From: CBDUQP01 sp965369385
GTDB taxonomy: Bacteria > Planctomycetota > Phycisphaerae > SM23-33
Direction of reading: 5' to 3'
Length of the DNA stretch: 30,774 nucleotides
Assembly: GCA_965369385.1 (NCBI GenBank)
Contig: CBDUQP010000024.1
Location: 1-30,774 of the forward strand
The notes beneath the pieces are model-generated. The model had not been told where the DNA came from. It did no database searches and saw nothing but the letters and a program-made list of their open reading frames with translations. The position numbers were made by a program, and so were the translations under genes. Of the stretch, positions 24,711-30,774 are shown piece by piece (position 1 is the stretch's first letter; every line of letters starts with the position of its first letter).

Positions 24711-26027
24711 ATGACAGACACGAAAACATATGAGCTCCAGAACGTTGACGAGCCCAACCTGTACCGGGGAATTTTCCCGTACACCGAACTTCCCAAGGTA
24801 GAATTCGAAGACTCTGCCCCGGCGATGGCTCCTGCAGAGCGGATGTGGGTCACGGACACGACGTTCCGTGATGGGCAGCAGGCTCGCCCGCCGTATTCGG
24901 TCAAGCAGATCGTTGACCTGTTCACGCTTGAGAACAAGCTGGATGCCGGCACGGGCATTATCCGCCAGAGCGAGTTCTTCCTCTACTCCGACAAGGACCG
25001 CAAAGCCATCGAGGAATGCCTCTCACTCGGATTCGAATTCCCACAGATAACCGGCTGGATTCGCGCGGTCAAAAGCGATTTCAAGCTCGTCAAGGACATG
25101 CAACTCGCCGAAACCGGTATCCTCACAAGTTGCAGCGATTACCACATATTCCTGAAGCTCAAGAAGACTCGCAAACAGGCTCTACAGCAGTATCTGGACG
25201 TGGTTCGCGGGGCATTGGACGTCGGCGTAATTCCAAGATGCCACTTTGAAGACGTCACGCGGGCCGACTTCTACGGATTCGTAGTACCGTTCGCTATCGA
25301 ACTGATGAAACTCCGCGAAGAATCCGGAGTCGACATAAAGGTTCGCCTCTGCGACACCATGGGATACGGTGTTCCCTGGCCGCAGGCTACGCTGCCCAGA
25401 TCGGTTCCCAAGCTCGTAAGAGGCCTCATCGAGGATGCGGGCGTACCGGGCGAATTGCTCGAATGGCACGGTCACAACGACTTCCACAAGGTGCTCATCA
25501 ATCCGTCAACCGCATGGCTTTACGGATGTGCGGTCTGCAATGCCAGCCTGCTCGGCATTGGTGAACGAACCGGAAACACCCCGATGGAAGCAATGATCAT
25601 CGAGGAAGGTCAGCTCAACGGGACCAGCGACACGATACCGTACCCCGTTATCACCGAGATCGCCGAGTACTTCCGCAACGAGATCGGCCACGAGATCCCG
25701 ACGAACTTCCCGCTTGTGGGAAGGGATTTCAACACCACCCGTGCAGGCATCCACGCAGATGGACTGCTCAAGAGCGAAGAAATTTACAGTTGCTTTGATA
25801 CGAACAAGATTCTGGGTCGCCCAGCCGCGGTGGCTATTACCGACAAGTCCGGCGCGGCAGGCATGAAGCACTGGATCGGCCTGAACTACGGTGACAATGT
25901 AGCGAAAGACGATCAACGCCTGCTCAGCATTCGCGACAAGGTTGACGTGCAATACGAATCCGGCAGAACCACTGCAATCAGCGACGAAGAAATGCACGCA
26001 TGGTACAAAGATGCATTTGGCAAGTAG
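24711..26027 (+). CDS. HMGL-like acyl-CoA condensing enzyme, probable (Re)-citrate synthase
   Basis: A 438-residue member of the 2-isopropylmalate/homocitrate synthase superfamily. VTDTTFRDGQQARPPYSVKQ holds the metal-binding Asp and catalytic Arg of the barrel. LEWHGHNDFHK supplies the two metal-binding histidines, and CDTMGYG and GERTGNTPMEA are further signatures. QSEFFLYSDKDRKA, TGWIRA and SCSDYHIFLKLKKTRKQALQ resemble, by recollection, Re-citrate synthases of clostridia and Syntrophus rather than LeuA or NifV. That enzyme makes citrate from oxaloacetate and acetyl-CoA in anaerobes. The start at 24711 has AAAGGA eight bases upstream. No leucine or nitrogen-fixation genes are nearby, and it has its own promoter and terminator. 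Homocitrate synthase remains an alternative. Confidence 0.78.
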   Translation: MTDTKTYELQNVDEPNLYRGIFPYTELPKVEFEDSAPAMAPAERMWVTDTTFRDGQQARPPYSVKQIVDLFTLENKLDAGTGIIRQSEFFLYSDKDRKAIEECLSLGFEFPQITGWIRAVKSDFKLVKDMQLAETGILTSCSDYHIFLKLKKTRKQALQQYLDVVRGALDVGVIPRCHFEDVTRADFYGFVVPFAIELMKLREESGVDIKVRLCDTMGYGVPWPQATLPRSVPKLVRGLIEDAGVPGELLEWHGHNDFHKVLINPSTAWLYGCAVCNASLLGIGERTGNTPMEAMIIEEGQLNGTSDTIPYPVITEIAEYFRNEIGHEIPTNFPLVGRDFNTTRAGIHADGLLKSEEIYSCFDTNKILGRPAAVAITDKSGAAGMKHWIGLNYGDNVAKDDQRLLSIRDKVDVQYESGRTTAISDEEMHAWYKDAFGK

Positions 26028-26059
26028 TTTCGCCTGGTAAACTTTTTATCTATAATCAT

Positions 26060-26094
26060 AAGAACCTCGTCAGATAACTGGCGGGGTTCTTTTC
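26060..26094 (+). terminator. Rho-independent terminator of the citrate synthase-like gene
   Basis: aagaacctcg (26060-26069) pairs with cggggttctt (26082-26091), a 10-bp stem with one T-G wobble and a 12-base loop, followed by a short T-rich tail (ttctttt). It lies 33 bases after the stop codon. Confidence 0.8.
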
Positions 26095-26160
26095 GTGAAT
26101 ACACAAACTCGGTCGCCGCGATGGGGCCAGGATGGACCCCTTCAAACACAATCATCTTCC

Positions 26161-26176
26161 ATGATATTCATATCAT
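26161..26176. promoter_or_regulatory. 16-bp palindrome, possible operator
   Basis: atgatat (26161-26167) and atatcat (26170-26176) form a dyad with a 2-base centre, lying about 25 bases upstream of a TATAAT box. The size and position fit a dimeric repressor site, but no regulator gene is adjacent. Confidence 0.35.
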
Positions 26177-26201
26177 CATTCCTGCACCGGTACGATAAAT
26201 G

Positions 26202-26207
26202 TATAAT
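26202..26207 (+). promoter_or_regulatory. -10 box upstream of the large membrane protein gene
   Basis: A perfect TATAAT lies 12 bases before the ATG at 26220; the -35 (ttcctg at 26179) is poor. Transcription would start about six bases before the start codon, matching the absence of a ribosome-binding site. Confidence 0.4.
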
Positions 26208-26219
26208 GCGTGGGCTGTC

Positions 26220-29200
26220 ATGAGTAACCATCCACGATATCGCGGCATAACTGAAATACTGCAAACCCTGCGTGTTACCCATCGTAGGCGTAAGTACATC
26301 AGTACGCTCACGCGACTTGCCGCTCTCATCACGGCCGCGTCTCTGGCATGTATCGTAGCTGCCGCCACCACCGGTTACTGGGCCGACCAGCCCCCCGCCG
26401 CAATCCGCTGGCCGGTGGCGTTCGTCACGTTCGGGTTGCTGGCAGCCATGACCCTCGCAATGCTCACAAGGCTACTCTGGCGACAGAACCCTGCCCAGAT
26501 CGCAAGATTCGTTGAGTCCCAATCGCCCGAACTGGCAAACCGCCTGACCAATTCCATTCTGCTTGCCACCGATGCCAACCAGCCGAATCCCAAGCTTATC
26601 CAGCGAACAATCGATGAAGCAGTCAGCAGCCTGAATAACTTCACACCAACCTCCGTCACTCCGGCTCGCGGGATGATACGATGGACAACTATCGCAGCCG
26701 TTGCGATTGGGGCATGCCTGTGCTTTGCACTTATGCAACCCAAACCCTTCGTCCGCGGAATCAGGGCCGTGTTCATGCCCTGGCGATGGGTCTCGCACGT
26801 CAATGACAGTATCGCCATAAAGATCACACCCGAAGATACAGAACTCTTCGCCGGCAGCATGCTTCGCATCAGCGTATCACCCGGCGACGTGAGCACCAGC
26901 TTGCAGCAATTACGAGATATGAACCCGCAAGTGGTCATCCTTGCACAGGGACAGGACAATTCCATCGCAATGCTTGAAGATGGCCCCGCAAACACGCTTG
27001 ACTGCCTCATTGGGCCAATTACCGAGCCCACGCAATACCGCATTGTAATGGGCGACAATCGCTGGCCAACCGACAAACCATGGTACACCGTCGGCCTGCT
27101 GCGTCGCGTCGAAGTCCTGGGACTCGACATTTCATACACCTACCCAAAATATACTGCAATCGCCCCGACCTCGGCCGCTGACACCGACGGAAACATCACC
27201 GCCCCAATCGGATCAACCGCCGTTATCACCCTGCGACTCACACGCCCCATCGCCTCAGCAGACCTGGCTACCGCCGGTGAGCCTCTTGTGCGAATGGCGG
27301 TATCCGGCGGTAACACAACGTTTACCTCGCCACTGAACGTGGACCGCGATGGCAAGTATCGTCTGACACTTCGCGACGCAACAGGTCGAGCAATAGGCAC
27401 CCTGCCCGACCTGACAGACCCGGACTACCAGCCCGCAGGCGGATACTATACTATCCGGGCAGTTCTGGATTCCGCTCCCAAGATAGCATTCATGCTGCCT
27501 GCCAGAGATACCACAATCGCCCCCGGAAAAGCCCTCCGCATGCGGCTGCGAGCTACCGACGATTACCCGCTTGGCAAGATAGCCATAATGCTGGGCCGCA
27601 CGGGCACCAAACCATCGCAAGTATTCTCCCCGCCGCTCAAAGGCAACTTGGACAAGGTGTTCGATTTTGACTACACAGTGCCTGACAAGACTCCGGATGA
27701 CGGATCGGTAACTCTCGAATACTTCGCCACAGTTACTGACACACGCCGTGTTGGGCGCCTTCGGCTGAATCCGCAATACGCGAAGTCGAGGCTCTTTCGC
27801 ATTGCCGTCCGTGACGACGCCAAGCTCAGCACCGAGTCAGCCACGCAATACGAACTGCTGCGTAAAAAGCTGCTCGGCGTGCTCCGCCTGCAACTGTCCC
27901 AGCGTGTGAACACCGCCATCTGTTGGACGAAACACGCTGAAGTCAAGGATGTACGCACAACCGCCGCCGGCATCGCCAAAGCGCAGGATGTTATCCACGC
28001 AGCCATCAAATGGCTCGTTAAGAAGCACAAGGTCACCCCGGATATGCTCGCAATCCGGAGCGAACTTGCCCAACTCCAGGCCAACGAGGCGCCCACAGCA
28101 ACCGAACAGGCACAAACGCTGGCATCGCTGGCGTCAATGCAGCAACGCAATCCCTCCTGCGCAGCACTGTCCGCCACGCAGGGACGCATAATATTTTCGC
28201 TGCAATCGATGCTTGCGATAATGCCGGAACTTTCGCGAGCCAAGGCTACCAAAGACGACGGCCGCGCAACTGACATACCCCCAGGCGTTCAAGACACGAT
28301 CGACAAGCTCAAGAGCAAACTTGCCGAGTTCGCCGACGCACAGAGGAAGGCGATAACCGTAAGCAAGGCCCTTGCCAAACTGCCTGCCGACGTTTTCGAA
28401 GACTCCAAAGCCAAGCTCGATGAATTGAAAGTCGTGCAGGACAAATGGGAGAAGTTCATCGACGAGCAACTCTCCGACATGTCCAAACTCGCACAGCAGG
28501 ATTTCTCCAATCCGCAACTTCTCAGCGAACTGCTCAGCGTAAAATGCGATGTAACCATGGCGAAAGACGCCCTCTCCAAGAAAGCAATCGAGATAGCCAC
28601 TGCCGCCGAAGAGAACAGCCTGAAAAACGCAACCACGCTTACCGCGAATATCGAAAAGTGGCTGCCAGACAAGCCGGACCGAGAGAAATGGGCGATGGAG
28701 GCGTTGGAAGAACAGGATAACGTGGAGATGCCCGAGCTGCCCAGCCAGCTTGAGGATCTCGTGGGCGATCTGCTTGAGCAGGAAGAGGACCTGTTCGAGG
28801 AAATGGACGATGTAACTTCCAAGGCGGCCGGGAGCTTCGACAAGGGCGCCGGATGGGACGCCATGGATGGTCCCATTTCCAGCATGAACGCACAGGGGGT
28901 GACGGGCAACCAGCTTCCCAATTCCAGCGAGATTCAGGGCCGATCCGGCGAGGGAAGACAAGGCAAGAGTACTGGCGAATTCGTGGAAGACAAAGCAGTT
29001 GGCAAGGGAGGCCGGCGAACCCCCACCCGCCTGACTCCCGAAGCATTCATGAAGGGCCAGGTAAAGGACACCTCACAAGAGCCCCAGGGTGGCGCAACCG
29101 GCGGAGGAAAGCTATCGGGCGCTGGTTCAGAGGGCCTCGAAGGGGCAGCCCCGCCGCAGCTTCGCAAGGAACTCAAACGCCTTGCGGGCAAGCAGGCCCA

Positions 29201-29549
29201 GCTCATGAATCGCGCCGAACGCATACGCGGAAAAATGCACAAGACCGATCCTGCCAACCTGAAGCTGTTTAAAGCAGTCACACTCATGAACCGCGTCCGT
29301 AGCGATCTGGAGCAATTCCGCTACCACAATGCCCTCCGAATGCGTAAGGAACTGGTGGGCAACCTGAAAAGCTCCACGCTCATGCTATCCGGTGAAATAG
29401 ACGTTCAGGCCGACGAGACATCTGCCATGCCAAAATACATCCGCGACGACATCTCGGACGCCATGAACGCCAAACTGCCGGCCGAGTTCAAAGACGTCCT
29501 GAAGCAATACTACCAAAGACTCTCCGAAACGCCGGCCGAAGGCAAATAA
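26220..29549 (+). CDS. Large membrane-anchored protein with long coiled-coil C-terminus
   Basis: About 1,109 residues from the ATG at 26220. Two membrane helices (about 29-53 and 62-86) form a hairpin and a third lies at about 152-172. The region after it (about 185-540) is rich in beta strands with immunoglobulin-like spacing (SIAIKITPEDTELFAGSMLR; GKALRMRLRATDDYPLGKIA). From about 550 on it is helical, alanine-, lysine- and glutamate-rich, with probable coiled coils. A glycine-rich low-complexity linker lies at about 905-980, followed by a final helical domain (about 985-1105). It resembles the DUF4175-like proteins often found in planctomycetes, by recollection. A cell-envelope structural role is plausible but unproven. 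Confidence 0.72.
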   Translation: MSNHPRYRGITEILQTLRVTHRRRKYISTLTRLAALITAASLACIVAAATTGYWADQPPAAIRWPVAFVTFGLLAAMTLAMLTRLLWRQNPAQIARFVESQSPELANRLTNSILLATDANQPNPKLIQRTIDEAVSSLNNFTPTSVTPARGMIRWTTIAAVAIGACLCFALMQPKPFVRGIRAVFMPWRWVSHVNDSIAIKITPEDTELFAGSMLRISVSPGDVSTSLQQLRDMNPQVVILAQGQDNSIAMLEDGPANTLDCLIGPITEPTQYRIVMGDNRWPTDKPWYTVGLLRRVEVLGLDISYTYPKYTAIAPTSAADTDGNITAPIGSTAVITLRLTRPIASADLATAGEPLVRMAVSGGNTTFTSPLNVDRDGKYRLTLRDATGRAIGTLPDLTDPDYQPAGGYYTIRAVLDSAPKIAFMLPARDTTIAPGKALRMRLRATDDYPLGKIAIMLGRTGTKPSQVFSPPLKGNLDKVFDFDYTVPDKTPDDGSVTLEYFATVTDTRRVGRLRLNPQYAKSRLFRIAVRDDAKLSTESATQYELLRKKLLGVLRLQLSQRVNTAICWTKHAEVKDVRTTAAGIAKAQDVIHAAIKWLVKKHKVTPDMLAIRSELAQLQANEAPTATEQAQTLASLASMQQRNPSCAALSATQGRIIFSLQSMLAIMPELSRAKATKDDGRATDIPPGVQDTIDKLKSKLAEFADAQRKAITVSKALAKLPADVFEDSKAKLDELKVVQDKWEKFIDEQLSDMSKLAQQDFSNPQLLSELLSVKCDVTMAKDALSKKAIEIATAAEENSLKNATTLTANIEKWLPDKPDREKWAMEALEEQDNVEMPELPSQLEDLVGDLLEQEEDLFEEMDDVTSKAAGSFDKGAGWDAMDGPISSMNAQGVTGNQLPNSSEIQGRSGEGRQGKSTGEFVEDKAVGKGGRRTPTRLTPEAFMKGQVKDTSQEPQGGATGGGKLSGAGSEGLEGAAPPQLRKELKRLAGKQAQLMNRAERIRGKMHKTDPANLKLFKAVTLMNRVRSDLEQFRYHNALRMRKELVGNLKSSTLMLSGEIDVQADETSAMPKYIRDDISDAMNAKLPAEFKDVLKQYYQRLSETPAEGK

Positions 29550-29556
29550 AGTCGGG

Positions 29557-29585
29557 TCGCAAGCGGCAATTTACTGTGCTATACT
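29557..29585 (+). promoter_or_regulatory. Candidate promoter giving a leaderless transcript
   Basis: TCGCAA (29557-29562), a 17-base spacer and TATACT (29580-29585). The expected first transcribed base, seven after the -10 box, is the A of the ATG at 29592. No ribosome-binding site precedes that ATG. Confidence 0.45.
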
Positions 29586-29591
29586 GACTCG

Positions 29592-30035
29592 ATGAAGTTT
29601 TTTACAGATAAGCAACCGTGGTATGTGACGGGGCTTGCTTTTGACTGCCAGGAGTGCGGCAAATGCTGCGCCGGGCCCGAAGAGGGCTATGTATGGGTGA
29701 AAGAAGCCGATATCAAGGCAATCGCAGCCGATCTCGGCATAAGCGTTGACGAAATGCGTGACAAATACGTCCGCAAAGTAGGCAGACGCATGAGCCTCAA
29801 GGAAAATCCCGCCAATAACGATTGCGTGTTCCTTGTGCCAAATGAGTCCGGAGGAGAAGGGTGCAAAGTCTACAATTCCCGCCCAATCCAGTGCAGAACC
29901 TGGCCGTTCTGGCAGAGCAACGTGGAGACCCCCGAAGACTGGATGGAAGCAGGCGTCCGCTGTTGCGGCATAAACCGGGGCAAACTGTACGATACCGAGC
30001 ACATCGTCGAGCAAGTTGACGCCACCAAGGGCTGA
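29592..30035 (+). CDS. YkgJ family cysteine cluster protein
   Basis: A 147-residue cytosolic protein with the cysteine pattern of the YkgJ/CxxCxxCC family, thought to bind iron-sulfur or zinc. The N-terminal cluster is CQECGKCC (Cys19, 22, 25, 26). Further conserved cysteines lie in NDCVFL, GCKVYNSRPIQCRTWPFW and VRCCGINRG. The function of the family is not established. It is immediately followed by a second protein of the same family, with one base between stop and start, so the two are likely translated together and perhaps work as a pair. The start ATG at 29592 fits the family N-terminus. Confidence 0.85.
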   Translation: MKFFTDKQPWYVTGLAFDCQECGKCCAGPEEGYVWVKEADIKAIAADLGISVDEMRDKYVRKVGRRMSLKENPANNDCVFLVPNESGGEGCKVYNSRPIQCRTWPFWQSNVETPEDWMEAGVRCCGINRGKLYDTEHIVEQVDATKG

Positions 30036-30036
30036 T

Positions 30037-30507
30037 ATGACAAACGGGCAAAGCACATCGCTGGCCGAAGCCGTCAAAGCCTGCAAAGCGAATCAACCAC
30101 TTATGGCTTCTATCATGGAGCTATATTCACGCGTTGACGCAGCCGTCGATGCGATGGGGCCCAAGTGCAAAGGCGGCGGAACCTGCTGCCGGTTCGATCT
30201 GATGGGACACCGCCTGTTTGTGTCTGCCGGAGAACTTGCGGTCCTGATGTCCGCTAAACTGGTAGACGCATCACGATGCGAAAGACGCAGATGCCCATAT
30301 CAAAAGAGCACCCGATGTTACGCCAGAGAGTATCGCCCACTGGGCTGCCGCGTTTTCTTCTGCAAAAACGAACTTACCGACTGGTCAAACGAGCACTACG
30401 AACGCTTCCACTCCGAACTCCGCAACCTGCACAACCAGGCCTGCGTGCCCTACACATACAGTGAACTGACAGCCAGCATCGCCGAACTCATCGAACAAGA
30501 TTCCTGA
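30037..30507 (+). CDS. YkgJ-like cysteine cluster protein, second copy
   Basis: A 156-residue protein. The cysteine motif is CKGGGTCCRFDL (spacing differs from the first copy), followed by CERRRCPYQKSTRCYAREYRPLGCRVFFC, a typical YkgJ-type C-terminal cluster with the RPxxCR-like core. An N-terminal helical segment (residues 1-40) precedes the cluster. The ATG at 30037 is one base after the stop of the first YkgJ gene, implying translational coupling. The two proteins are diverged enough that they are unlikely to be a recent duplication. Metal binding is likely from the family; the role is unknown. Confidence 0.82.
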   Translation: MTNGQSTSLAEAVKACKANQPLMASIMELYSRVDAAVDAMGPKCKGGGTCCRFDLMGHRLFVSAGELAVLMSAKLVDASRCERRRCPYQKSTRCYAREYRPLGCRVFFCKNELTDWSNEHYERFHSELRNLHNQACVPYTYSELTASIAELIEQDS

Positions 30508-30774
30508 AGACACCGCTGGCGTCCCGATTTGCATCGACATTACCGGATTTGGAACTCAATATACCCCAGCAGCCTCGCCGAGTGCGAGATTCATTTCTGG
30601 TACGAGATAGATGCTTCATCATAAGGCATTATCTTCGCTTTAAAAACAGAACGGTCGAGCAGCAGACGGCGGCATAAATCAGGCTGCAGAAAGGTCCTAT
30701 ATGCCGACTGGGCCTATCATGAACAGGTGAGCAGGAGATTCGCCACTCGCTTCGCTTGTGGCCAGGAGACCGCT
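30508..30774. other. Trailing intergenic sequence
   Basis: No gene or terminator is supported in these 267 bases. A small stem, gccac and gtggc (about 30741-30761), sits in a purine-rich surrounding near the window end and could belong to a repeat that continues beyond it. Confidence 0.45.

Overview
The window is about 30.8 kb of gene-dense bacterial chromosome of moderate GC. Its gene content suggests a Planctomycetota bacterium, probably an anaerobic Phycisphaerae-like lineage. This is inference. It rests on several secreted or membrane proteins of planctomycete style (an N-terminal signal plus TPR or jelly-roll regions, and a 1.1-kaa membrane protein with a long coiled coil), an isoleucyl-tRNA synthetase that has lost its C-terminal zinc cysteines, and a probable Re-type citrate synthase, an enzyme typical of anaerobes. 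No rRNA, tRNA, CRISPR array or complete transposase was seen.

Region by region. 1-1.4 kb is an accessory edge: repeated motifs that look like an insertion-sequence end cut off a SAM methyltransferase, followed by repeats and a GT2 glycosyltransferase. 1.7-4.6 kb is a minus-strand serine-biosynthesis pair, a class V aminotransferase followed by serA. 4.9-9.3 kb runs on plus: a secreted FlgO/TolB-N-like plus jelly-roll protein, an aldo/keto reductase with two [4Fe-4S] motifs, and a secreted TPR protein ending in a degenerate HtrA-like domain. 9.3-12.1 kb on minus encodes a sensor histidine kinase and a receiver-GGDEF response regulator, a likely two-component pair making c-di-GMP. 12.5-14.2 kb holds pdxJ and dapA, closed by a strong terminator shared with a convergent rhomboid protease gene. 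hemB is divergent from rhomboid. A Nudix hydrolase, a phosphoacceptor-less receiver protein, a 122-bp MITE-like inverted-repeat element and a MATE transporter follow. 20.0-24.6 kb carries ileS, a membrane protein and purN. 24.7-26.0 kb is the probable Re-citrate synthase with its own promoter and terminator. 26.2-30.5 kb holds the 1.1-kaa membrane protein and two back-to-back YkgJ-type cysteine-cluster proteins.

Most genes are core metabolism (serine, B6, lysine/diaminopimelate, heme, purine, citrate) mixed with signalling and envelope genes, so this is not one functional island. The least explained material lies between genes. It comprises a family of short degenerate interspersed repeats in at least four places, the MITE-like element, and several promoters whose -10 box lies so close to the start codon that the mRNA would be leaderless or nearly so.
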